Translations under genes and position numbers: made by a program
DNA from: Rhodanobacter thiooxydans LCS2
Lineage (GTDB): Bacteria; Pseudomonadota; Gammaproteobacteria; Xanthomonadales; Rhodanobacteraceae
DNA length: 64,000 nucleotides
Assembly (NCBI RefSeq): GCF_000264375.1
Contig: NZ_AJXW01000020.1
Location: 90,104-154,103 of the forward strand
Direction: 5' to 3'
Shown: piece after piece, positions 38,925 to 47,510 of the stretch
Numbering within the stretch: the stretch's first letter is position 1
Layout: every line of letters starts with the position of its first letter
The notes under the pieces: model-generated
The model's database searches: none
Told to the model about the DNA's origin: nothing
What the model saw: the letters and a program-made list of their open reading frames with translations, nothing else

Positions 38925-40982
38925 CTACTCGTTGCCCTGTGCCAGCGCCGGAAGCTCCCAGCCGTTCTTCGGCCGGAAGCGGTCGCCATAGCGCTGAGCC
39001 AGCTGTTCGAGCCTGGCCTTGAGCTTGTCGGCGCCTTCACTGCGCGCGTACTGGATGGGGCCGCCGCGGAACGGCGCGAAGCCGGTGCCGAAGATCACCC
39101 CGGCGTCGAGCAGGTCGGCGTCGTCGACCACACCGTCGGCGAGGCAGGCGACCGCCTCGTTGACCATCGGCAGGATCATCCGCTCCTGCACGTCCGGCGG
39201 GACCACGTAGTCCTTGTCGATCTCGGGCTTCTCCGGCTTGCCGTCCTGCCACACGTACAGGCCCTGGCCGTCCTTCTTGCCGCGCTTGCCGGCCGCGAGT
39301 TTCTCCTCCAGCCCCGGCGGCAGTTCCAGCCCCAGGAACGGCGCCAGTTCCTTGCCGACCGAGGCGCACACGTCCAGGCCTACCGTGTCGGCCAGCTCGA
39401 TCGGGCCCATCGGCATGCCGAACTTCTTCGCTTCCCGGTCCAGCACCGGGCCGGGCACACCCTCGCTGTACAGGCGCAGCGCTTCCAGCAGGTACGGCAT
39501 CAGGATGCGGTTGACCAGGAAGCCCGGCGTGCCCTTGACCGCCACCGGCAGCTTGCCGATCGCCTTGCAGAACGCCAGCGCGCGCTTCTCGATGGCCGGG
39601 TCGAGCTGGTCGTGGCGCACCACCTCCACCAGCGGCATCTGCGCCACCGGGTTGAAGAAGTGCAGGCCGAGGAATCGCTGCGGTGCTTTCAGGTTCCCGC
39701 GCAGCTCGTCCAGCGGGATACTGGAGGTATTGCTGGCGAGGATTTCGTCGGCCCGGAACTGCGGTTCGATGCCGGCGTACAAGGCTTCCTTCGCCCGGGC
39801 GTTCTCGTAAATCGCCTCGATCGCCAGGTCCGCCGAGGCCACGCCGCCGCCTTCAACGTCCGCACGCAGGCGCCGCATCGCGGCCTCGACCTTCTCCGGC
39901 GCCTTCAGTTTCTTCTCGTAAAGCTGGCGGGCGCGATCCAGCGCAGGCTGGACGAATTTCATCTCGCGGTCCTGCAGGGTCACCTCGAACCCCTTCAACG
40001 CCGCCCACGCGGCGATGTCGCCGCCCATCACCCCGGCGCCGATCACGTGCACGTGCTTGATGCCGTGCTCGATACCGCTGCCCTGGGCCTTCAGCCGTTC
40101 CTGCAGGAAGAAGATGCGGATCAGGTTCCGTGCGGTCGGCGTCTGCGCCAGCTTCGCCACCGAGCGCGCCTCGACCTTCAGCCGCTGCTGGATGGACGCG
40201 CCGCCGCGCTGCCATACGTCGATCATCGCGAACGGCGCGGGGTAGTGATCCTTGCGCACCTTCGCGGCAGTCTGCCGGTACACCATCGGCGCCAGGATCT
40301 GCCGGGCCAGCCAGGTGTTGCTGGCCCACGCCTTGGCGCGCCGGGCGAACGGGCGCGGCGCGGGGTGGCGCAACAGCAGTTTCGCTTCGGCGAGCAGTTC
40401 GTCCGGGCGGGCCAGCCGGTCGACCACGCCGAGGCCCAGCGCACGCTTCGCCGACAGCGACTTGCCGGTCAGCATCAACGGCAGCGCCTCGGTGGCGCCG
40501 ATCAACCGCGGCAGGCGCGCGGTGCCGCCCCAGCCGGGGTGGATGCCCAGCATTACCTCGGGCAGCGCGATCTTCGTCTTGTCGTCGTCGGCAGCGATGC
40601 GCTGGCGGCAGGCCAGCATCAGCTCGGTGCCGCCGCCCATGCAGGCGCCGTGCACGGCCGCCACGGTCGGGCAGGGCAGCCGCGCCAGCGCCTCGTAGAC
40701 GCGCTGGCCGTGCTCGATGTTCTCCAGCACGCTGTCGTGCTTCGCGTACCCGATGAATTCCTTGACGTCGGCGCCGACGGCAAAGCCCGAGGGCTTCGCC
40801 GAATGGACGATGACGCCGGCCGGCTTCTCGATCGCCAGCCGCTCGACGATCTGTTCCAGCTCGTCCAGCACCGCGCGGGAAATCGCATTGACGCTGCTGC
40901 CGGCGCGGTCGAGAGTCAGCGTGACGACGCCGTCGTCGCCTTCGCTGGTCTTCCAGTGGTTGAAACGCAATCCTTCGAACAT
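38925..40982 (-). CDS. Multifunctional fatty-acid oxidation protein (enoyl-CoA hydratase / 3-hydroxyacyl-CoA dehydrogenase)
   Basis: A FadB/FadJ-type alpha subunit of 685 residues that hydrates enoyl-CoA and oxidises 3-hydroxyacyl-CoA. The N-terminal crotonase domain has the oxyanion segment CMGGGTELMLAC and LPEVMLGIHPGWGGTARLPR, so both catalytic glutamates are kept. The dehydrogenase part has VIGAGVMGGDIAAW (NAD-binding) and GLHFFNPVAQMPLVEVV (catalytic His/Glu), and a C-terminal HCDH region follows. The start at 40982 (MFEGLRFNHW) is preferred; an in-frame ATG at 41033 would add 17 residues. No thiolase gene is adjacent, so it may pair with a distant partner. Confidence 0.93.
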   Translation of the reverse strand: MFEGLRFNHWKTSEGDDGVVTLTLDRAGSSVNAISRAVLDELEQIVERLAIEKPAGVIVHSAKPSGFAVGADVKEFIGYAKHDSVLENIEHGQRVYEALARLPCPTVAAVHGACMGGGTELMLACRQRIAADDDKTKIALPEVMLGIHPGWGGTARLPRLIGATEALPLMLTGKSLSAKRALGLGVVDRLARPDELLAEAKLLLRHPAPRPFARRAKAWASNTWLARQILAPMVYRQTAAKVRKDHYPAPFAMIDVWQRGGASIQQRLKVEARSVAKLAQTPTARNLIRIFFLQERLKAQGSGIEHGIKHVHVIGAGVMGGDIAAWAALKGFEVTLQDREMKFVQPALDRARQLYEKKLKAPEKVEAAMRRLRADVEGGGVASADLAIEAIYENARAKEALYAGIEPQFRADEILASNTSSIPLDELRGNLKAPQRFLGLHFFNPVAQMPLVEVVRHDQLDPAIEKRALAFCKAIGKLPVAVKGTPGFLVNRILMPYLLEALRLYSEGVPGPVLDREAKKFGMPMGPIELADTVGLDVCASVGKELAPFLGLELPPGLEEKLAAGKRGKKDGQGLYVWQDGKPEKPEIDKDYVVPPDVQERMILPMVNEAVACLADGVVDDADLLDAGVIFGTGFAPFRGGPIQYARSEGADKLKARLEQLAQRYGDRFRPKNGWELPALAQGNE

Positions 40983-41186
40983 GGGCGTAGGGGCGTGGTG
41001 GTCGAGGCCTGAACCATACCGTTCCGCCGCCATGATTGCGAGATGTGACGCGCTTGCTTGACCGTGCGCCGGCGCCGGTGTGAAATCGGGTCCGGTTCCG
41101 CAAAACCGCCCGCCGCAGCCGGCCGGGCGGTGGCCAGCGGGGTGGTTTCACCGCCCACTATCGCCAGACGGCAGGACGCAGACGCA

Positions 41187-41681
41187 ATGACTTCAGCACT
41201 GGCCTCCGTTCCGCCGCAAGCCGGCGCCGAGATTTTCGAGCGCGTCCTGGCCGCTCCCAGCGGTCTGGTGGTACTGGATTGCAAGGACGTCCATGCCCTG
41301 ATCGACCAATTCCGCGCAATCGCCCGGCACACCGGGCAGGCGGTGTACCTGTGGCAGCCTGACACCGGCCTGGGCAGCCTGCGCGATGCACAGGTGCGGG
41401 TACCGGAGTGCCAGCGGCTGGGCAACGCGTTGCGCTACATGCAGCAGAGCATGCATTTCGGTGTGTATTTCCTGCTCGGACTGGAGCTGCCGCTGTCGGC
41501 GATGGACGCCACCTTGCTGCGCCAGCTTGCCCGCGCGCCCAAGGGCCACCTGCGCCGCGTGGTACTGATCGACGCACCAGTGGCGCTGGTCGAGCACCTG
41601 GGCGAACTGGCGATACGCGTGGGCAGCGAAGACAGCCAGCCGCGGCAACTGCGTCTGCGCGACGGCCGCTGGCTGGTTTGA
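41187..41681 (+). CDS. Hypothetical protein paired with the GGDEF-EAL gene
   Basis: A 164-residue soluble protein I do not recognise. The N-terminal part (PSGLVVLDCKDVHALIDQFRAIARHTGQAVYLWQPDTG) reads like an alpha/beta fold resembling the start of a P-loop ATPase-like domain, but without a P-loop. The rest is alternating helix and strand (FGVYFLLGLELPLSA...RRVVLIDAPVALVEHLG) and it ends DGRWLV. It lies 13 nt upstream of the GGDEF-EAL gene in the same direction, so the two probably form an operon. A regulatory role in the same pathway is an inference only. Confidence 0.72.
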   Translation: MTSALASVPPQAGAEIFERVLAAPSGLVVLDCKDVHALIDQFRAIARHTGQAVYLWQPDTGLGSLRDAQVRVPECQRLGNALRYMQQSMHFGVYFLLGLELPLSAMDATLLRQLARAPKGHLRRVVLIDAPVALVEHLGELAIRVGSEDSQPRQLRLRDGRWLV

Positions 41682-41694
41682 GGCCGGTACGCAG

Positions 41695-44256
41695 ATGAAT
41701 TCCGGCATTCTGGTGGTTGCCGCCCAGCGCGAACTGCGCCGCAGCCTGTTCGACGCCCTCGACCAGGCGGGCTATCCGCAGATCCACAGCGCGCGCGACG
41801 TGTCGCACGCGGCCATCCTGCTCGAAGGCCGTGCAGCGCTGCCGCCGCTGCAGCTGATCGTGGTGGTGCTGGCCGGTGACGAGGTGCAGGCGCGCATTGC
41901 TTGCGAGCAGCTGCACCGCCTGCCGGGCGGTGCCGACACGCCGCTGATCGTGGTGCTGGGCGATGAGGCCACGCTGGGTCCGGCCGACCTGCCGGCCGGC
42001 GTCGCCGACTGGCTTTCGGCCGCGCAGATCGGCGGTGAACTGGTGCCGCGCTGGCGGCGCTGGCAGGCCCGCAACGGCCAGCGGCGCCCTCCTGCGGCCG
42101 CCTCCGACGGTGACGCCCATGAGGATTACCGCTACGTGTTCGACGAGAGCGACAGCGAGTGGCTGATCGCCGATGCGCAGACCGGCCGCCTGCTCGAGGT
42201 CAGTCCCACGGTGGCGCGGCACAGCCGCATGCATGCCAGCCAGTGGGAAGGGCTGCCGCTGGCCGAGGTGCTGCGCTTCGAGGGCATTGCGATCGACCAG
42301 GTGCTGGCCGAGGCCAACCGCGGCTGGTATCCCTGCCAGCGCAAGTCGGCGATCGGCGCCGATACCGGCCAGGCCAGCGTGCGGCGCATCCGACATGCCG
42401 GGCGCGAGGCACTGGCCTTGATGTTCCGCAGCGATCGCGCCGACCTGCGGGCGGAAGCTGCATTGTCGTTGCTGTCGCGCATCTTCGCCTCGACCAGCGG
42501 CGTCGACGCGCAGACCGCCGCCGGCCGCCTGCTGTTCGACGAGCTGGGCCTGGACTACCTGGCCGTCTGGTCGGCGCGCCAGGACGGCGACGCGCCGGTC
42601 CAGATGCTGCAGCTGTGGAACGGCGACGAACCGGCCTGGCCGCCGCCAACGCTGCAGAGTTCACTGCAGTTGGTGCTCGGCGGGAAGCCCATTCTGTACC
42701 GCACCGACGCGAAACGGCTGGCGTCAGTGGACCCGCTGCTGCAGCAACTCGACCTGGCCGGGTTTGCCGGCCTGCCGTTGTACGACGAGCGGCATACCGT
42801 GCTCGGCGCCATGCTGGCCGGCAGTCGGCGCGGCTTCGGCAAGATGGGCATCATCGAGCCGGTGCTGCGCTGCGCCGCGGCGCGCTTCGCGCAGATGCTG
42901 GAGCTGGGCCGCACCCGCGAGCAGGGCCGCGCGGAGGGCCTGGTCGACGCACTGACCGGCCTGCCGAACCGGTTGCTGTTCAACGACCGGCTGGACACCA
43001 TCATCCGCGAGGCGACCCGCAACGGCGAGTGCTTCGCGGTACTGTTCGTCGACCTCGACCGCTTCAAGGCGATCAACGACACCTACGGCCATGCCGCCGG
43101 CGACCAGGTGCTGCGCATGGTCACCCAGCGCCTGTGCGGCAGCATCCGTGCTTCCGATACGGTGGCGCGCTACGCCGGCGACGAGTTCACCGTCGTGCTG
43201 CGCCACATCGTGAAGAATGACGACGTATTGCGCGTGGCCGAGAAGATCGTGCAGGTGATGGAGACGCCGCTGTTCCTGGAGGACGGCACCGAACTGCAGG
43301 TGACCGCGTCGATGGGCCTGAGCTTCTTCCCCGACGACGCCGGCGACGCACAGACCCTGCTCAAGCATGCCGATGAGGCGATGTACGCGGCCAAGCACCA
43401 GGGCCGCAACACCTTCCAGATCTACGAGGTGAGCCCGGAGTACGCCCAGCAGCACGGCATGGCACTGAAGACGCGCCTGCGCCACGCCGAGGGCAACGGC
43501 GAACTGCGCGTGGTCTACCAGCCGCAGGTCAACACCGAGACCGAGGACATCATGGGGATGGAGGCGCTGGTGCGCTGGGAGCATCCCGAGCTGGGCATGA
43601 TCAGCCCGGCGGTATTCATCCCGCTGGCCGAGGAAAGCGGGCTGATCGTCTCCATCGGCGAGTGGGTGATGCGCACCGCCTGCCGCCAGGCGAAGGAATG
43701 GGAACAGCTTTACGGCCTGCGCCTGCGCCTGGGCGTGAACCTGTCCGCGGTGCAGTTGATGGAACCGCAGTTGCTGGAAACCGTGGCGACCGTGCTGCGC
43801 GAAACCGGGCTGGATCCCACCCTGCTGGAAATGGAGGTCACCGAGAGCATCAGCATCAAGGAGGCGCCGAACCTGGTCGAGAACCTGCACGCGCTGCATC
43901 GGCTGGGCTGTCACATCGCGATAGACGATTTCGGTACCGGCGCAGCCTCGCTGGACTACCTGCGCCGGCTGCCGGCCGATCGCATCAAGATCGACCAGAG
44001 CTTCGTGCGCAACATCGGGGTAGACCCCGACGACGAAGCGATCGTGCGCGCCACCATCGAGATGGCCCATCGGCTGAAACGCGCGGTGGTGGCGGAAGGC
44101 GTGGAGATCGAGCAGCACCTGCAGTTCCTGCGCCAGCACGGTTGCGACGAACTGCAGGGCTACCTGTTCTGCCGCCCGCTGCCGCCGGCAAGTTTCGACA
44201 AGCTGCTGGCCGAGCGCCAGCGCCTGCTGGAGGCGCGGGTGGCCGAGCCGGCTTGA
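41695..44256 (+). CDS. GGDEF-EAL protein with pseudo-receiver, PAS and GAF-like domains
   Basis: An 853-residue cyclic-di-GMP enzyme with no membrane span. The order is: receiver-like domain without the acidic pair or phospho-aspartate (about 1-120); PAS-like region (about 140-245); GAF-like region (about 258-405); GGDEF domain starting near DALTGLPNR (418), with active-site AGDEF at 494-498 and an inhibitory-site RxxD (RASD) five residues before; EAL domain with EAL at 623-625, and DFGTGAASLDYLRRLPADRIKIDQSFV. Both catalytic signatures look intact, so it may make or break c-di-GMP. It is probably co-transcribed with the unknown gene before it. Confidence 0.93.
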   Translation: MNSGILVVAAQRELRRSLFDALDQAGYPQIHSARDVSHAAILLEGRAALPPLQLIVVVLAGDEVQARIACEQLHRLPGGADTPLIVVLGDEATLGPADLPAGVADWLSAAQIGGELVPRWRRWQARNGQRRPPAAASDGDAHEDYRYVFDESDSEWLIADAQTGRLLEVSPTVARHSRMHASQWEGLPLAEVLRFEGIAIDQVLAEANRGWYPCQRKSAIGADTGQASVRRIRHAGREALALMFRSDRADLRAEAALSLLSRIFASTSGVDAQTAAGRLLFDELGLDYLAVWSARQDGDAPVQMLQLWNGDEPAWPPPTLQSSLQLVLGGKPILYRTDAKRLASVDPLLQQLDLAGFAGLPLYDERHTVLGAMLAGSRRGFGKMGIIEPVLRCAAARFAQMLELGRTREQGRAEGLVDALTGLPNRLLFNDRLDTIIREATRNGECFAVLFVDLDRFKAINDTYGHAAGDQVLRMVTQRLCGSIRASDTVARYAGDEFTVVLRHIVKNDDVLRVAEKIVQVMETPLFLEDGTELQVTASMGLSFFPDDAGDAQTLLKHADEAMYAAKHQGRNTFQIYEVSPEYAQQHGMALKTRLRHAEGNGELRVVYQPQVNTETEDIMGMEALVRWEHPELGMISPAVFIPLAEESGLIVSIGEWVMRTACRQAKEWEQLYGLRLRLGVNLSAVQLMEPQLLETVATVLRETGLDPTLLEMEVTESISIKEAPNLVENLHALHRLGCHIAIDDFGTGAASLDYLRRLPADRIKIDQSFVRNIGVDPDDEAIVRATIEMAHRLKRAVVAEGVEIEQHLQFLRQHGCDELQGYLFCRPLPPASFDKLLAERQRLLEARVAEPA

Positions 44257-44356
44257 GCCCGCGGCCGGTGCCCCCATAACTTGGTCGACCCGTCACGGGT
44301 CCGGGCGCGCCCGTGCCAGGCATGGCGTTGTGGCCGGGCGATACCCGGTGCATGCT

Positions 44357-44383
44357 GAACTCCGGCGCCGGATCGCGGTCTGA
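44357..44383 (+). promoter_or_regulatory. Sigma-E-type promoter upstream of rpoE
   Basis: GAACTC (44357-44362) and TCTGA (44379-44383) are separated by 16 bp. The AlgU/RpoE consensus in pseudomonads and xanthomonads is GAACTT-N16/17-TCTGA, so only one base differs. It lies 45 nt before the rpoE start, placed for autoregulation. Confidence 0.68.
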
Positions 44384-44427
44384 GCGCCGCGTTCAGTTCA
44401 AAACAGCTCCCGCAGCGGAAGACGGCA

Positions 44428-45042
44428 TTGACGACGGATACGGCCCGGACGGGCGAAAACGAACTGGACCGCGCGCTGGTCGAACGGGTCCAGCAGGGCG
44501 ACCGGCGAGCCTTCGACCTGCTGGTGCGCAAGTACCAGCACAAGGTGATCGGACTGGTCTCGCGCTACGTGCGCACCCACGCTGAATGCGAGGACATCGC
44601 GCAGGAATCGTTCATCCGCGCGTGGCGGGCGATCGGCTCGTTCCGCGGCGACAGCGCGTTCTACACCTGGCTGTACAAGATCGCGGTGAACACCGCCAAG
44701 AACCACCTGGTGGCGATGGGCCGGCGCCCGCCCTCCGGCGACATCGACGCGGACGAGGCGGAGTTCATGGCCGGCGCCGAACGCATGCACGACAGCGCCA
44801 CGCCCGAGCGCGAGTTGATGCGCCAGGAAATTGAACAATCCGTGTTTTCCACTGTCCAATCTTTGCCCGAAGAGCTGCGGACCGCCATCACGCTGCGCGA
44901 GGTGGATGGCCTCAGCTACGATGAAATCGCCGAAGCGATGGGCTGCCCGATCGGCACGGTGCGTTCGCGCATCTTCCGGGCGCGCGAGGCGATCGACGAG
45001 AAGCTGCGGCCGCTGTTGTCGGACCGCGAGGATCAGACATGA
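44428..45042 (+). CDS. rpoE: RNA polymerase sigma-E factor
   Basis: Extracytoplasmic stress sigma factor of 204 residues, very close in sequence to E. coli RpoE. Region 2 shows AFDLLVRKYQHKVIGLVSRYV, CEDIAQESFIRAWRAIGSFRGDSAFYTWLYKIAVNTAKN and the GRRPPS segment. Region 4 shows LPEELRTAITLREVDGLSYDEIAEAMGCPIGTVRSRIFRAREAI. The start is a TTG at 44428 with GGAAG six bases upstream; no in-frame ATG gives the conserved N-terminus. It overlaps rseA by 4 nt and is followed by degP, giving the rpoE-rseA-mucD arrangement of xanthomonads. Confidence 0.96.
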   Translation: MTTDTARTGENELDRALVERVQQGDRRAFDLLVRKYQHKVIGLVSRYVRTHAECEDIAQESFIRAWRAIGSFRGDSAFYTWLYKIAVNTAKNHLVAMGRRPPSGDIDADEAEFMAGAERMHDSATPERELMRQEIEQSVFSTVQSLPEELRTAITLREVDGLSYDEIAEAMGCPIGTVRSRIFRAREAIDEKLRPLLSDREDQT

Positions 45043-45713
45043 ATCAGGCAGGCACGAATCAGGACTCCCGGGAAAGCCTTTCCGCGGGCATCGACGGCGA
45101 ATTGCCGAAGGAGCAACTGCGCTTCCTGCTGCGCCGGCTCGATCACGACGCCTCGCTGCAGCAGGCCTGGGGTCGCTACCACGTCGCCCGCGACAGCCTG
45201 CGCCGGCAGTTGCCGCCGCTGGCCGGTTCCGGTTTCGCCGCGCGGGTGATGCTGGCGATCGAGCAGGAATCGAAGCCTGCCGCAACCTCCGCCCGGCGCA
45301 ACCACTGGCTGCGCTGGTCCACCGGCGGCGCGATCGCCGCCAGCGTGGCCGCCGCCGCGCTGATGATCGGCCAGCCGACGGGCGACGGCGAGCGTCTGAC
45401 CGCGTCGACCACCCAGCAGAAGGCCAGTGCGGTTGCCGCCGCGCCGGCGAGCAAGCCGACGACCTCTCCCGCCGCGGTGCCGCCATGGCTCAGCGGCAAT
45501 TCCGCCGGTTTGCTCAGCCAGCAGGCCTCGGCCACCTTCGGCGCGCCGTTCGGCCAGAGCCAGCCGGTCTACGCGCGGCGCCTGTCGGGTTATCCCTCGA
45601 TGGCCCGTTACCGCATGCTCGACAACAACGACGGCAGCTACCTGCTGCTGCTCGACCCGGAGCGGCAGGCCGCACCAGATCCCTCGCGCCGGGCTTCCGC
45701 CGTCGCGCAATGA
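45039..45713 (+). CDS. rseA: Anti-sigma-E factor RseA
   Basis: Inner-membrane inhibitor of RpoE. The 224-residue protein has the cytoplasmic sigma-binding N-domain (DSRESLSAGIDGELPKEQLRFLLRRLDHDASL...WGRYHVARDSLR), a single membrane span (about 92-110, GGAIAASVAAAALMIG), and a periplasmic tail with low-complexity Ala/Thr/Pro and a short ordered end (PVYARRLSGYPSMARYRMLD). Cleavage in the periplasm by a DegS-type protease is expected from the family. The ATG overlaps the rpoE stop. No rseB gene follows; degP comes next after 159 nt. Confidence 0.9.
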   Translation: MNQAGTNQDSRESLSAGIDGELPKEQLRFLLRRLDHDASLQQAWGRYHVARDSLRRQLPPLAGSGFAARVMLAIEQESKPAATSARRNHWLRWSTGGAIAASVAAAALMIGQPTGDGERLTASTTQQKASAVAAAPASKPTTSPAAVPPWLSGNSAGLLSQQASATFGAPFGQSQPVYARRLSGYPSMARYRMLDNNDGSYLLLLDPERQAAPDPSRRASAVAQ

Positions 45714-45872
45714 AACGAGCCCGCGTGATTGTCCGCGGCTCGCTCTGTCCCTTTTGCCTCCACCGGCCCATCGCACGGGCCGCTCGGCGGCGCGTGTCCG
45801 CATCGGGCACGTCGCCATCCGAACCACCAATCCACTCGAAGCCTACCGGCCGACATCAACCATGGAGGAGTC

Positions 45873-47351
45873 ATGAACCATTCCATCTTGCGCAGCCTGG
45901 CGTGCCTTGCGCTGCTGGGCATCGCCAGTGCCGGTACGGTGCAGGCGCAGGCGCCGGCCGCGGCGAAGCTGCCGGACTTCACCGGCATCGTGCAGAAGAA
46001 CGCGCCGGCCGTGGTGAACGTCGAGGCCCGCTACAACGGCGAGCGGCAGGGCAACAGCCGCAGCATGCGCGGGCAGACGATGCCCGGCCAGGGCATGCCG
46101 GACGACCAGCAGGCAGAGATCCTGCGGCGCTTCTTCGGCATGCCGATGATGCCGTCGCCGCAGGATCAGAAGCACACCTCGCTGGGCTCGGGCTTCATCA
46201 TTTCCGGCGACGGCTACATCCTCACCAACAACCACGTGGTCGACCATGCCGACAAGGTGACCGTGCGCCTGCAGGACCAGCGCACGCTGACTGCCAAGGT
46301 GATCGGCACCGACCCGACCTATGACATCGCCCTGCTCAAGGTGGATGCCGGCGGCAGCCTGCCGGCGGTGACCCTCGGCGACTCGCGCAGCCTCAAGCCG
46401 GGGCAGTGGGTGCTGGCGATCGGCTCGCCGTTCGGCTTCGACTACACGGTGACCCAGGGCATCGTCAGCGCAGTAGGCCGCAACCTGGGCCAGCGCGACC
46501 AGCCGTACACCTCGTTCATCCAGACCGATGTGCCGATCAACCGCGGCAATTCCGGCGGTCCGCTGTTCGACCTGCAGGGCCGGGTGGTGGGCGTCAACTC
46601 GCAGATCTATTCCAACACCGGCACCTACTCCGGGGTGGCGTTCTCGATCCCGATCGACGTGGCGATGAACGCGGTGCAGCAGCTCAAGAGCAAGGGCTAT
46701 GTGTCGCGTGGCATGCTCGGGGTGACGGTGCAGCCAGTCGACGACGACATGGTCAAGGCGTTCGGCCTGGACAACAGCGTGGGCGCGGCGGTGGTCGACG
46801 TCACCGCGGGCAGCGGTGCGGCCAAGGCCGGCATCCAGTCCGGCGACGTGATCCTGGCCTACGACGGGCGGGCTGTGCAGCAGGCCGCGGACCTGCCGCC
46901 GCTGGTGGGCATGACCAAGCCGGGCAGCAAGGTGCCGATGGAAATCCTGCGCAACGGCAAGAAGCAGACGCTCGAGGTCGCCATCGGCGAAGCCTCGCGC
47001 GACCGCAACGCGATGAATGGCCAGGGCGCGGCCCCGTCGCTGGCGAGCAGCGGCTCGACCGCGCTGGGTCTGACCGTACAATCGATCGACGACGACACCC
47101 GCACCCAGCTCGGCCTGAAGCCGGGGCAGGGCGTGGTGATCGGCGACATCACCGGGCCGGTGGCAGCGCAGGCCGGATTGCAGGCGGGCGACGTCATCCT
47201 GATGGTCAACCAGCAGGAGGTCGGCAGCGTGGCCGAGTTCGAGGCGGCCACCAAGGGCGTGAAGGCCGGCAGCACGGTACTGCTGCTGGTGCGCCGCGAC
47301 GGACAGAGCAGTTTCATCGGCCTGACCGTGCCGGATGCGGATGGCAAATGA
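45873..47351 (+). CDS. degP: Periplasmic serine protease DegP/MucD (HtrA family)
   Basis: Envelope-stress protease/chaperone. The 492-residue protein has a signal peptide (about 1-26, ending VQAQA), a trypsin-like domain with the triad His121 (TNNHVV), Asp151 (YDIALLKV) and Ser227 (RGNSGGPL), a Met/Gln-rich LA-loop region (about 64-95), and two PDZ domains (about 270-360 and 395-485). The ATG at 45873 is preceded by GGAGGAG. As the third gene after rpoE-rseA it is probably sigma-E controlled. Confidence 0.96.
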   Translation: MNHSILRSLACLALLGIASAGTVQAQAPAAAKLPDFTGIVQKNAPAVVNVEARYNGERQGNSRSMRGQTMPGQGMPDDQQAEILRRFFGMPMMPSPQDQKHTSLGSGFIISGDGYILTNNHVVDHADKVTVRLQDQRTLTAKVIGTDPTYDIALLKVDAGGSLPAVTLGDSRSLKPGQWVLAIGSPFGFDYTVTQGIVSAVGRNLGQRDQPYTSFIQTDVPINRGNSGGPLFDLQGRVVGVNSQIYSNTGTYSGVAFSIPIDVAMNAVQQLKSKGYVSRGMLGVTVQPVDDDMVKAFGLDNSVGAAVVDVTAGSGAAKAGIQSGDVILAYDGRAVQQAADLPPLVGMTKPGSKVPMEILRNGKKQTLEVAIGEASRDRNAMNGQGAAPSLASSGSTALGLTVQSIDDDTRTQLGLKPGQGVVIGDITGPVAAQAGLQAGDVILMVNQQEVGSVAEFEAATKGVKAGSTVLLLVRRDGQSSFIGLTVPDADGK

Positions 47352-47510
47352 TCGCGGCGGCACGCGACTGGCGGTAATGCGGCGCCGCACGGTTTGCGCA
47401 TGACGGCGGCGGGTTCTGCGATAATGCCGGGTTAGCGTCACTTTGTGCTGACGCGTCGCCATGCATGGTGCGTGGCGGCAAGCCCAAGCCCGACAGGCCG
47501 CCCGCGCTCC

